64,000 bases of DNA from Neoceratodus forsteri. Taxonomy: Eukaryota > Chordata > Ceratodontiformes > Ceratodontidae. This document shows, piece by piece, positions 33,611 through 43,919 of the stretch (its first letter is position 1; each line of letters starts with the position of its first letter). Both the position numbers and the translations under genes were made by a program. The notes beneath the pieces were generated by a model. The model ran no database searches, was not told where the DNA came from, and saw only the letters and a list, made by a program, of their open reading frames with translations. The stretch lies in the NCBI GenBank assembly GCA_016271365.2, contig CM057456.1:606427501-606491500 (forward strand). The letters are read 5' to 3'.

Positions 33611-33695
33611 CTGCTATCTGCACAATCAGGCAGACTTGATAAACCATAAGGCCTTTATCTGCAGTCAATTTTGTATGTTCATATGTTCGTATGTA

Positions 33696-33860
33696 ACCTG
33701 TGGTGATGGTCATAGGCGAAATTTCTTCATTAAATTTCAAGATGCCCACCTTCACCCTGTGAAACTTTGCATAGTGGCACTTCACCAGCAAAAGACCTGG
33801 CAAAGTGTCACTATGCATAGTTTCTGCTGCATGAAGTAGCACATCACCGGTGAAGAGCTA
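33696..33860. repeat. Imperfect hairpin next to the CR1 tail
   Basis: GAAACTTTGCATAGTGGCAC (from about 33761) pairs with GTGTCACTATGCATAGTTTC (to about 33825). A looser outer pairing gives a small foldback-like unit directly after the CR1 3' tail. Confidence 0.4.
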
Positions 33861-34116
33861 CGCAAAGTACAGTATGTATCTTAAAAAATATGTTAAATCT
33901 TAACCCACTGTGCAAATATCTCCCACCCACCTCCCAAACATTTCAAATGCATTTCCTCCCACTCTGCCACCCTCTAGCACCCTCCAACCTTCTTCCCTCT
34001 CCACAGTCCTGGTAAAGTTCTATCAAAATATGTACAATGTAGTCAGTTTAGTCCAGCCAGGGGGGTAATCCCTTCCCACTCAATCATGCCAAACAAGTAA
34101 GCACCTCTTCCCCCTG
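33861..34116. other. No recognised feature
   Basis: C-rich, purine-poor spacer; no coding or repeat assignment. Confidence 0.35.
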
Positions 34117-34529
34117 CTCTGTCAAATGGCTGACCTCATTATTCATTACTTTCTATTTCTTTTAGAAACTTGATCCAGCAAGCTCTGTGCAGTCACTAGC
34201 AAGGATGGAGAAGTACTAGAAAAAGTAATACACCTGACAGCTACAGTTACTTATTTCTTTTTATACAGAAACAATACAAAAATAATAAAAAACTATAACA
34301 GATGACATTTATTTGAAAATAATAGGTTAGTTACTAGTTACTTTCAAATAAATGTAATCAGTTACATTTACGTATTACTTTTGTATAAAAAGACATAAGT
34401 AATTGTAACTGTAAGGTGTATTACTTTATCCAGTACTTCTTCATCCTTGCTAGTGACTGTACAGAGCTTCCAGGAAGATGTTTCCAAAAGTAATAGAAAG
34501 TAATAGAAAAGGTAACTTACCCAACACTG
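34117..34529. mobile_element. AT-rich foldback element, hAT-like
   Basis: Arms of about 170 bases pair around a centre near 34325. GAGAAGTACTAGAAAAAGTA and TGTGCAGTCACTAGCAAGGA on the left match the inverted right arm closely. The right end, read inverted, is CAGTGTTGGGTAAGTTAC, a tip seen in widespread vertebrate hAT-type MITEs. The left tip is eroded, so the left boundary and the target duplication are uncertain. Confidence 0.65.
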
Positions 34530-34762
34530 CCTGCCCCCTTTAGCACCCACCCTCCCTACCACCACCCCCCAACGATAAAGGATAGTATATGTAGCAACTA
34601 ATAAAAAAATATCAGAATTACACTTCCTGACAGGAGTGAGTCTGTTCTCTTCTGTAGTCAATCCATCAATGAATAAATGACGTCATTGATAGTACTACCT
34701 TATTGGCTGAATTGCCAGCCACTCTCCCATCAACCTCAGCAGTCCCATGTGTCTCTCTCACC

Positions 34763-35314
34763 CTACTGCTCCACTGGCAAACAATTCTCCTTTTCCACCA
34801 CCGTCTCTTTGCAGAAGTGTTTCTTCATGTCCATCTTAAATCCCCCCCCCGCCTGCTTATGGTTGTGGGCCCTTGTGAGGGACACCTCACTAATCTTAAA
34901 CAGTTGCTGGCTGTCCACCCTAGTTACAGCCTTCAAGTACTTGAAGGCTTCAGTCATGTCTCTCCTCTTTCTCCTAGCCACCAGTAAATACATATTGAGG
35001 TCAACCAGTCGTTTTTCATAAGACCTCCCCTGATTGCTTTCATTGTCTTTTGGATTGAATCCTGGCAGTCCCTGTCCTTTTTCGCGAGAGTTACAAAACT
35101 GGGCACAGTACTCCAGGTGGAGCCTCAGCAAGGACCTGTACAGGGGCAGGATCACCTTCTGTCTGCTTGAGAAGTCCCCGCTTATGCACCCTAGTATCCT
35201 GCTAGCTTTTTCATTCAACTTGCCACACTGGGCTGCGGTCATAAGGCTGTCACTAATTATAATCCCCAGGTCCTTCTCTTCTGTGGTCAGCTGTAGTTGT
35301 AACTCCCACCCCAC
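34763..35314 (-). pseudogene. CR1 C-terminal domain
   Basis: A single 183-codon frame encodes the region after RT. TTEEKDLGIIISDSL is at about residues 10-24, ASRILGCISGDFSSRQKVIL at about 39-58 and LHLEYCAQF at about 67-75. LNMYLLVARRKRRDMTEAFK is at about 110-129, and FKMDMKKHFCKETVVE lies near the end. The GDSL-like and RT parts are not in this frame. Its openness is notable for an otherwise decayed copy. Confidence 0.8.
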
Positions 35315-36189
35315 CCATCCAATAACAGTCCAGGCTTCCCCACCTCAAGTGCATCACTTTGTACTTTTTGGCACTGAATTTCAGTTATCAAATCTTGCCC
35401 TACCTTTCCAGTTTCCCTGGGTCTCTCTTCAATTTTCCTCCAACCTTCCTCACTATCCACCCTGCCACATATCTTTCTGGCATCCATAGATAGACACACG
35501 TTATCCAGGATCCTTTCTCCAGTGTCTCAAATGGACACACTGAAGACCACCCGGCCCATGACTCACCCTTGTGGAGTCCAGTGATTACCCCCCACCCTGG
35601 TTTTGTATTATGTACCAAGTACCAAACATTGTGTTCTTCCCTAAGCATTTCCCTAGCCATCTAGTGACTTTTTCCTCAACACCAAGGTCTCCAAATTTCC
35701 CAAGTTCTTTACTAGCCTCATGTGGGGCTCAGAGTCACCAACCTTGCTGATGTCCAGGTACAAGACATCCAGTTCTTGGCTCTTATCCAATGCCTGCGAT
35801 ACAGCATTGGAGAAATCCATGAGAATAACGTGACAGGACCTCGTCTTTATAAAGATATGCTACGTGATACCCTGGAGTCCTTTGCACTCCAGAAAATTAA
35901 CCAACTGCTGCTTAAAGTCTCAAGGAGCTTTCTGAGAATGGAAATCATGTTTATCGGTCTATAATTATCTGGGTGCCCCTGTCCCTGTTCTTGTACAGGA
36001 TGATCATGTCGGCAATTCCCCAGTCCCTATGCCTGTCTCAATCAAGCATTTTACATAGGTCTGTCAGGGGGTTTGCAAGAGCCTGCCCCAGCTCCCTGGC
36101 TACCCATAGGTGTAAACCATCTAGTCTTAGGGACTTACTCACCTGTAGCCCTTTTATTTTTCTCTAGAGGTTTTTCTCTATGCCATTTT

Positions 36190-36700
36190 TCTTTGTTCAG
36201 GGATATACTGTATACTGCATGCTGATCCCAAGGACATACCCTGTTCAGGCATGTGTCTGCTGCACATTTCTGGGCCCCATAATCTACTGACTACCCTGAC
36301 AGCTTTCGCTCCATGGCAGAGGCTCCAGAGAAGGCCATCCTCCCTCCGAGGCAGTCCACTGTGTTAATCAGGATCTTGTTCTGGTAGGCACTAGGACCCA
36401 GGAGAATCCCAGATGCCCAGACTATCATTTAGATGGATTGCTTGTAAAATATTGTGTCATTTAGATGGGCATGGGATTTTCTTCCTTCTGGGTATTTCCC
36501 ACCTCCCCCAGTGTGAGTGCAGCCTACTAACTGACCTGACTCACACCAAGCATATTTCCTGTGGAAGGAACAATCTCCCTGGCCCAGCTACAGGGGTCAC
36601 TGTAGTGCCAGAGCTAGCCATCAGCCCTCAGTGGCTGAGACATACTGCCATGTATCAGCTGGCCCAGCCTGGCCTGCCTACCAACATGGTGGCATGCATT
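36190..36700. other. Unclassified insertion in CR1
   Basis: CR1 reading stops at about 36180 and resumes near 36710. The insert includes GGCACTAGGACCC at about 36388, like part of the DIRS-type terminal segment at 23.6 and 55.4 kb, but little else matches. No ends or target duplication were defined. Confidence 0.35.
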
Positions 36701-36984
36701 TCCTTCTAAACTCATGTTGCCTGCATGACTGCATCTGCCTGCTGCTAGGCTATTAGTGTGACCGCCTATAACCCTTTCAGCCACCTAAGCACCCTATGCT
36801 TAATGATATTAGCCATTTCTATATTATTTCCCCACCCTACTTCAATGCTTCACTCTAGCAGTGGCCCCACCACCTCAAACATGAATACCAAGTAGAAGTA
36901 TTCATTCAGAATATCAGCTTTCAGTCTGTCATCCTCCACACATTCCTTGCCAACTCTTAAGCTCTCTATTCCACCCTTATTCTT

Positions 36985-37657
36985 TCACCTTTCCCTGACA
37001 TACTTAAAGAAGGCCGTGTCATTTCCCCTCAACTTTATCTCTACATCTACCTTGGCCTTCCTCACTACTTTACTAGTTTCCTTTATGTTGACAAGACAGA
37101 GCTTCCTGCTTGCCCTAATCTTTTTGGCCTTGTACACTTCAAAGGCCGCCTTTTTTTCCTTCACTGCCACCCCGTTCTCCCTGGAAAACCCCTTAGAACT
37201 CTTATTCCATTTCCTCTTGCCCACTTGTCTTAGGCAATCTTTTGTTATATTTAAACACTTTGTTTGATATGCTCTGACTTGGTCTCTGCTGCCCCCTGCA
37301 AGTGTTTCTTCCATCTTTCCATAGTCAGCCCTCCTAAAGTCGAAGACTGTTGTTTGTGTCAGTTCCCTCTGTGATTTTATAGCTATGTCAAACCACACTG
37401 TGTGGCTTCTTAACTGTGAACCCTCCTGGTGCTGTCTTGGTTGGTCAAAACTAGGTCATGAATGATCTTGTCCATGTTTTTTTTTTCATTGGTTCAGTCT
37501 GGAAGTAGTCCTGGACGTTGCCTGCCAAAGCCTGATTTAGGGTGCTCCACACAAGTGGGTTGCCCCAATCAGGCTCTAGCATATTGAAGTCTTCTACCAG
37601 GATGACTTCACCTCTAGCTGATGCCTTCCTGATCTCTTTGCATAGAACCCTACCCAT
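36985..37657 (-). pseudogene. CR1 endonuclease end and linker
   Basis: Frame 37657-37451 holds the GDFN block as VEDFNMLEPDWGNP, with the glycine lost. Frame 37398-36985 (137 codons) is the linker between endonuclease and RT. It starts near the SDH block, which is no longer recognisable, and contains FDFRRADYGKM and a basic KRKWNKSS stretch before FFKYVRER. Confidence 0.7.
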
Positions 37658-37765
37658 CTTTTCTGTCTAACTAGGATGCCGGTAGATCACACCCAAGCAG
37701 TCTCCCATCTGCAAGCTGCATCCACAGGGTTCCACCAAAGTGCTTTGACAACAGAGTTGTTGAAA

Positions 37766-37813
37766 TCCACTACAATGATGGGCAAAATTTCGACTGTCAA
37801 AATTTTCAACATC
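37766..37813. mobile_element. Miniature hAT-like remnant (both tips only)
   Basis: TGATGGGCAAAATTTCGAC and TGATGTTGAAAATTTTGAC (right side, complement) face each other with almost nothing between. Tips and AAATTTCG content resemble the MITE beginning at 39789, so this may be an internally deleted copy. Confidence 0.4.
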
Positions 37814-37837
37814 ACAAAGTTACTGTTTTTTTTTTTT

Positions 37838-38103
37838 AGGTTGTGCATAGGAGAAAGAGTAATGTGCTCTGGGGCAGCCCAGTTTCGGGTTACCTTGGTG
37901 GTGCGGCTGGTAGCAAAACCAGAACGGTATTCCGGGCAGCCTGGGGTCAAGTCCCAGCTGAGGCACTTACTTCTTTCTCTTTTCTGTTTATATGAGTTCC
38001 ATAAATATGCACACGGCAGTCTTGTGAATGAAAATGTAATTATCTGTGCAGCACCAGGTTGTGCATCAGAGAAAGAGTAATGTGCTCCAGCACAGCCCAG
38101 TTT
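37838..38103 (+). repeat. Direct repeats bracketing a tRNA-like SINE head
   Basis: About 48 bases starting AGGTTGTGCATAGGAGAAAG at 37838 recur at 38056 with a 218-base period. Between them, about 37885-37985 has a B-box-like GGGTCAAGTCCC preceded by GGTGCGGCTGGTAGC. The layout suggests a tRNA-derived SINE that duplicated in tandem, or two copies that recombined. A poly-T run precedes the first repeat. Confidence 0.5.
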
Positions 38104-38129
38104 ACAGTTGCCTTGGAGTTTCAGCAAAA

Positions 38130-38760
38130 TGCCCATGGATGCGAGGACTGAGCACACTAGCCTGAATTCTGCTTCCATGTTATCCCTATTCTGCTTTTTA
38201 TAGGACAAAAATCCAGGTAAGGAAACACTTGTATCCCTAATGTTCTGAGATACAATGTTAAAATTACAAAGCACTTGGTAAAGACACATGGCTCTGATGA
38301 TAGCCCAAAATGCAAGACTCTAAACTGATTGTGCTTAACACCTACACTAAATCTAAGATATTTGTGGTGGCTCAGTCTTACAGGGTTGTGTTGATATGCA
38401 TCCTTCACATCTAGAGAGGCTAACCCAGCCTGCTGTTTCAGATACGGTAGTGATGACCCCAGAGACACCATTTCATGTAGATAATCAGAGGTCTGAGATC
38501 TAGATCAAGTTCATGTCACCTGCCATGCCACCTGTTTTGGGGGAACATATATCTGGAGTAGATGCCTTTGCCCTTCACTGACTGTAGTATTTTCTGTGTT
38601 TTCTCTACAGCCTTATTCTGTAACAACCCCGCTTCTTCTAACGAAAGATGCTCAGACATTGGACCCTGAAGCTGAGACAATCTTCCTGGTGGATGAGCCC
38701 ATGGGTGCTATACTGGTTCAAAAGAGCAACAGTCCAGGATAATTTCCAATACTCCCTTGC
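38130..38760 (-). pseudogene. DIRS reverse transcriptase N-terminal part
   Basis: Across shifting frames the minus strand reads GIYSRY, then LDLRPL (the 'LDLR-LN' block), then in the frame 38471-38157 ASLDVKDAYQHNPV, HHKYLRFSVG, HNQFRVLHFGLSSEP, CVFTKCF and QVFPYLDFCPIK. These match RT domains of DIRS elements, in which the active site is YLDD. Here it reads YLDF, so the second catalytic aspartate is lost. The sequence ends soon after, lacking the thumb and RNase H. Confidence 0.85.
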
Positions 38761-39788
38761 CCATGGTAATGCTCTTATTTGCTGATAGGATAAGGCCATT
38801 CCTGTCTACAACACCAGAACTGAATGGTCTACCTCAGGCAGCTGAGGTGGTACTGGGGCTGACAACCCACCAGAAGGTTGCTCAGGGCTTGGCCTTGCTG
38901 CACCATTTTCTGTTGTAGTTTTAGTTTCAGTTGGAATGGCCTGGGTTTACTTTCCTGTGGAAGTTTCTCTGTTTCTGGTTTGGTCTACCACAAGAAAAGC
39001 TGCTGGTGGTGACATAAGTCCACAAAACCCCTTACACTGTGATGGTTAGCATACATGTGTTTTGATGTCTTTTAGGTTTGACTTCTTGTTATCAACTTCT
39101 TTAAGGAACTTTTCCACATTTTGCCCAAAGAGATATGGCTAATCAGAAAGCACTTTCATGACTTTTTGCTGAAAATCATTTGCAAAACCATTGAGTCTGA
39201 CCCATGAATGCATATTCCTGCTGTTACAACTTGGTCCAAAGAATCAGAAATGCATAATGCATATCAAATGTGGTGGTTATTCAACTCAATATGGTAAGTG
39301 AAAAGTACCAACAATTCATCAATGTGGGCTGGTGATTTTTCTGAGATGCTCTTCATTTTGGACCAGAGCTTATGAGTAGTCATATTTTGCCACCTATGAG
39401 GTTGGCAATTTGCAGCGATAAGGCCAAGAATGTCTGAAATGATTATCTGTATTCTTGTGATATCAGACTTGCACAGCTCATGATCAGGTGGTTGAGCAGA
39501 TGCTGTACTTCCTTAGGTGCATTACACTTGTTGTTTGCAAGCATAATGATGATAGCATTGGTTATTGGCTGCATTATGTAGTATAGCAGCTCAATTTGAG
39601 TTTTGTCTCCAAATATTTATTCCCTGCTCAGGGGGCATTGTGGGCACTGAGGCCAGCCTATTCTGGGCTGCTAGAGTAGCATTCTCAAAGGCAGGGTGGG
39701 GATGCATCACTAAGATGGGTGTAGCTGGGACATTTACAGCACAGCACAGCCCACCATGATGAAATGCAGTAACTTGCAATTAAGTGAC

Positions 39789-40118
39789 TAGTGATGTTGC
39801 AAAATTAAATTTCGCTGGTGAAATTACAGCAAAATTGGCAATTTCGCCAGGTGAAGCGTGTCATGAAATTGTACCATTCCATGAAATGTTTTGCCGGATA
39901 CGAAGTTGTGAAATCTTGCCTGCGGAATTTCACAGCAAAATTCACAATTTCTCCCGAAATGTCAAAATTTCACCATTCCACAGCCAAAATTTTGTATTTT
40001 GTGGGAAAAATTTCACATTCCATGGGTGAAATTTCACATTTTGCACCTGCAAAATATTTCACGAAATGCAAGAATTTTGCTAAATATTTTGCATAACAAA
40101 ATTTCGTAATTTTGCACA
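39789..40118. mobile_element. hAT-like MITE, right end lost
   Basis: It begins TAGTGATGTTGCAAAATT, close to the tip at 15322 (TAGAGATGTTGTGAAG), and is filled with repeated AAATTTC/TGAAATT motifs like that copy. A matching right tip was not found; the sequence runs into a CR1 tail instead. Confidence 0.6.
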
Positions 40119-40221
40119 GACAAGCAGCTACAGAATAAGGGGTGCTAGCCGCACATTCGAGCAGACTTGATAGACCTCTTGGCCTTTATCTGCTGGCAAA
40201 TTCCGTATGTTTGTATGTTCT
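40119..40221 (+). mobile_element. CR1 LINE 3' tail
   Basis: AGCAGACTTGATAGACC, then GGCCTTTATCTGC, then CCGTATGTTTGTATGTTC matches the 3' end of the CR1 at 33600-33695 and its octamer tail. Only the last ~100 bases are present. Confidence 0.75.
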
Positions 40222-40515
40222 GTAAGTGATATGTCACAAAATACTGCATGACAAAAGGGCTTAATTGCCATTGAATTACACTGTTCCCTGCAGTATACTG
40301 CAACATTTTTTGATATACTACAGCATTTTGAGCATTACTGCATTCTGGTTGATGCTGCAGCAGATATATTAATTGACTCTTCTTCATCTCTTCCAAGGTC
40401 ACACCCTCAACTGCAGAGTATTGTGCATGTTTTTGGGCAGATAATGGAAAGTGACATCCTCTGAGGAGCATACACATGCTGCTACTGCTACTAAAAGAGG
40501 ATGGGCTCCTCATAA

Positions 40516-40531
40516 AGAAGGGTTTCCTCAT
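40516..40531. repeat. L1 target-site duplication, copy 1
   Basis: The minus strand reads ATGAGGAAACCCTTCT at the 3' end of the L1, identical to the copy at 54112-54127. Confidence 0.85.
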
Positions 40532-40649
40532 CTTTTGGGAGGGCAGGGGGTCAGATAAATACTTGAGACCAGTGACTCATCTAAATTATATTCAGGATTC
40601 TAATCTTATTTATCATCATTACCTGGGGGTCCAGGAATATTTTGCCTAT

Positions 40650-41450
40650 TCTATTTAAGTTATTGTTTAATTATGTCTCTTAGATGTGACTTGCCTGCAT
40701 TATATTATGAAAGGAACTCCATATTCTTCCAAATATCTCCTTCTGCTCATTCTTCATATAAAAATCTGTTTAAATTTTAGTAAATCTATCATCAAATTCA
40801 ACCATAGCTCAAAAACAGGAGGGGCCAGGTCCCTCCATTTTAGGAGGATACATTTTTTGCAATGATTGTGGATACAATAATGAATCTTTGTTGGAATTCA
40901 TCAAGATACTCTTTTATAGAAATTATAACAAAAATTGTGAAGACTGGTGTTAGTGTAATTGTTTTGTTAATTGTTTTAGCTAGACTATTTATTATTTTGC
41001 TCCAGAAGTTCATAAGGAATGGGCATGAATGAATCAAATGTATCCGGGTCCCTGATGTTTTCATGCATCTTGGGCATCTGTCTGTATTGGAATTATTAAA
41101 CTAATGTAATCTGGTTGGAGTGTAATATGTTCAATGGACCATATTCATTTATATCTGTTGAAGCATTGATGCTTTCACATTTAATGTGTATGAGTTTATA
41201 ATGTTTTGCCAAATTTAGTCTGTAATATTAATACCGGTGTCTTTTTCCCATTTAATTTTAAGTTTACTTATATTGTTTTTCTTTGTATTCATAATAGTTT
41301 GATATATTAAAGAAATCAGTTTTGTTTTGTCTTTTTTATCCTGTAACAGTTTTAAAAGAGTTGATTCCTCTCTAATTTATATTTTTGTTAACATATTTTT
41401 TTTATCTGTAGGTATTAGTATTTTTGAGAATCTGGTTATTTATAGTGTTG
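40650..41450 (-). pseudogene. L1 ORF2 C-terminal segment
   Basis: Frame 41064-40840 includes HLIHSCPFLMNFWSKIINSL, matching the 'H..W.C..I..FW..I' region at the C-terminus of L1 ORF2. It lies in the expected order after the RT at 43.8-42.2 kb, once the MITE-like insertion at 41456-42178 is removed. Confidence 0.8.
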
Positions 41451-41455
41451 TAATA

Positions 41456-41892
41456 ACTGGTCAGCAATTTTGTCCATAGGCTGAACCAGTTATAATTTGC
41501 CGTTATGCAAACATGCACCACTTCAATCAAAAAGAGCCACATCCTGATTGGCTCCCCGCTTCCCATGGGCAGGCTAAACACATTAACAAACATGGCGGCT
41601 CCTCATCCCACTTGCCAAGGAGCTGCCACAGACCAGCCGTCACACCGGACGTCCTGTTTTCTTTTAAAACCTCGTTTTGTTTTAAAGCCTCTTATCTGGT
41701 TGAGCTTGCCGTCCATAACCGCACAGCCTGAGAAATGCCTCCAGAACAGAGCACCATGCTGGAATGGCTCCGAAGCACTTAACAGAGGTAAGCGCCATTG
41801 CAACAAGTGAAACTAAAATCAAACAAAGCATGAAGAAACAGTTGTAAAAAAAAAAGATGCCTAACAAACAAAAATCTGTTTTTCCAATAAAG

Positions 41893-41951
<59 letters not shown>

Positions 41952-42024
41952 CAGAGTGTGTGTGTCTGTGAATCACAGACAAGCAGCATCAATGTGGGAA
42001 AAATTGCTGACTAGCAATTATAAT
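41456..42024. mobile_element. MITE-like insertion with 19-bp inverted ends
   Basis: CTGGTCAGCAATTTTGTCC at 41457-41475 matches, inverted, 41996-42014 (CTAGTCAGCAATTTTTCCC) with two mismatches. The left end also folds on itself (ATAACTGG/CCAGTTAT). The interior is GC-richer than the surrounding L1 and has inverted CCAAT and ATGGCGGC motifs and a long (TG)n. It lies between two parts of the L1 C-terminus, so it is younger than the L1. Confidence 0.55.
41897..41950. repeat. (TG)n microsatellite
   Basis: About 27 uninterrupted TG units followed by an imperfect continuation. Confidence 0.95.
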
Positions 42025-42178
42025 AATAATAGATGGGGAAGTGTGTTAAATTGTACTAGATTGCCGAGGTGTGGATGCTTTCACAAACCCCTCAGGCTTC
42101 GCCCTCAGGGTTTATGTAGCATCCCACACCTCAGGCAATCATTCATTTCTCATTAAGCACACTTCTCCATCCATTATT
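42025..42178. mobile_element. Hairpin (foldback) MITE
   Basis: AATAATAGATGGGGAAGTGT on the left pairs with ACACTTCTCCATCCATTATT on the right. Pairing resumes at ATTGCC, GAGGTGTGG and AAACCC around the core CCTCAGGCTTCGCCCTCAGG (42091-42110). It has the same architecture as the hairpins at 13.5 and 20.2 kb: GC-rich core and arms of unrelated sequence. It directly adjoins the insertion at 41456-42024. Confidence 0.7.
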
Positions 42179-42189
42179 GTATATGTATT

Positions 42190-43805
42190 AATGTCTCAAA
42201 AGATTTTATATTCTGTTTATCTAATAGTGTATCTCATTCTGTAATGCCATTATCTTGCTACATTTTAAAGATAATGCTCAAATCTGAAGGTATAAAATTA
42301 TGATTTGTAAATGTGGGAGCATATTTTGATATTTTGTTTTGCTCTTTCATTATTCTGTGTGCCTTATTCCAGCAATTTATTGTAATCTGAGTCGTAGTAC
42401 ATTTTTTTGACATCTTTCGATTTTTGATGGTAAGCTGAGTATAGTAAATGTCTCAGTTTAGGATATGAATTATTTTCATGTTCTGTCTGCATTTATTTCA
42501 ATAACTCATTATGGTTATTGATCCAATACCATATCTGTGTTATTTGGGCTGCAATGTAGTTTGTATAGAAATCTGGCAGTGCTTGACCTCCTTTTGATTT
42601 TGGTAGTGTAAGTATTGTATATGATATCCTTGTTTTTTTTTTGTTTCCATAGGAATTTTGTAATTATTGTTTTTTGTTGGTGTAAATAGATTTGGGGTAT
42701 TGGAATGGCTAAATTTTGAAATAAAACAAGAAGTCTGGGTAAAATTTCCATTTTAATGGTGTTGATTCATACTATTAATGTCAATGGTAATGTTTCCTAT
42801 CTTTTCAGTGCAGATTGAATCTCTTCCAATGTAATTTCGTAGTTCGCTTTAAATAAATCCTGGTGGTTTGTTGTGATATTTACCCCCTATATAATGTATT
42901 TGGGTTCTGGTTTGTTGGTATGAATATTGAAGTGGTATATTTATTGAGATAATTATACGCAGCTTTAATAGTGTTGATTTGGACCAATTAATTTTATAGC
43001 CTGAGGCTTTACCAAATCTTTCTGCTAGTCTAATGAATTCATGTATTGATACATTGGGTTTTGTTAGATATAATAAGGCATCATCCGTGTATAAACTTAC
43101 TTTGGGAATATTATTGTTTATTGTAATAATGTCCCATAATTACCTGTATTTTCCTTGATAGCAGATGTGAAGGGTTTCATAACTAAGACAAAAATTAAAG
43201 GGTACACAGGACATCCTTGTCTAGTACCTCATTGTAGTATGATTTTTGTTTTTATAAATTATGATCTGTGCATATTGTTGCTTCTGGTTTATCATACAAA
43301 AGCTGAATCCATCCACTGAACTGTGCTCCAAATCCTAGTTCTGTAAAGTTGTAAAAATATAAGACCATTCTACATGATCAAATGCTTTTTTTAGCATCTA
43401 TCATAAATAATGTAACATTTGGTGTTGAGTTTGATGAGATTATATTTAATGTGCATCTTATGTTATCGTTAAATGTTCTTCCCTTAATAAATCCATTTTG
43501 ATCCTGATTTACTAAAGATGGTAGTATATTATCCAATCTTCTTGCTAATACTTTTGTGAAGATTTTATCATCTATATTTAGGAGTGATATAGGTCTGTAG
43601 GAAATGCAGTTCAGTGGATCTTTATTTTTTTCAGGAATACTTGTACTGTGGCCTGTTTAAATGATTCTGGGATATTTTTGAGATATGATAAATGAGTTAA
43701 AGAGATTTTCTAATGCAGGTATCATAATTGTTTTGTATTTTTTATAAAGTTCTATTCATATTCTGTAAGGACCAGGAGCTTTGCCACTGGAGAGTGTCTG
43801 TATTA
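42190..43805 (-). pseudogene. L1 ORF2 reverse transcriptase (second part)
   Basis: From the junction inward the minus strand reads IQTLSSGKAPGP, YRPISLLNIDDKI, QNGFIKGRTFNDNI, LFMIDAKKAFDHVEW, RQGCPVYPLIF and SLYTDDALLYLT, and near 42740-42550 MEILPRLLVLFQNLAIPIP. These are the fingers, palm and post-RT blocks of L1. The active-site box is YTDD instead of FADD; both aspartates are present. Frames change several times. Confidence 0.88.
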
Positions 43806-43919
43806 CATAGAAACATAGATTTTGAGGGCAGATAAGGACTGCTTGCCCCACCTAGTCTGCCCATTTCCCTACCTACTGGATAAGCTACAGATCCTAGTTA
43901 ACCAACAGCCTAGTTCTTC

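Larger units (their letters stand above)
28990..33695 (+). mobile_element. CR1 LINE, near full length
   Basis: ORF1 (zinc-finger-like head, then esterase-like domain), endonuclease, RT and C-terminal blocks appear in order on the plus strand. A tail of TATGTTCATATGTTCGTATG octamers follows. The RT box reads LFADDTKV. The upstream limit is uncertain and may include the 47-bp repeats at 28.7 kb. The coding regions carry scattered stops and frame changes, but the sequence is well preserved, so the copy is fairly young. Confidence 0.88.
34690..37770 (-). mobile_element. CR1 LINE, 5'-truncated and old
   Basis: The minus strand runs from the endonuclease (VEDFNMLEPDWGNPL at about 37600) through the linker (VFDFRRADYGKMEE at about 37345) and RT (degenerate; LDVLYLDISK near 35770) to the C-terminus (LGIIISDSL, LRLHLEYCAQF, LVDLNMYLLVARRKRRD). 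Many stops. An unrelated stretch at about 36190-36700 seems to interrupt it. No octamer tail was found at the 34.7 kb end. Confidence 0.82.
38760..40515 (-). pseudogene. DIRS gag remnant, 3' part
   Basis: Degenerate frames on the minus strand, interrupted at 39789-40221 by a MITE and a CR1 tail. The frame 40531-40145 contains a serine run and VEGVTLEEMKKSQLIYLL. Further on, HAFLILWT-like and SLWAKCGKVP-like stretches near 39200-39100 resemble the helical capsid-like part of DIRS gag. Assignment relies mainly on order relative to the RT; stops are frequent. Confidence 0.5.

Noticed and set aside
37687..38289. 200-codon minus-strand frame as a protein
   Set aside because: It runs through DIRS remnant, a tandem SINE-like repeat and a mini MITE, so it has no single origin.
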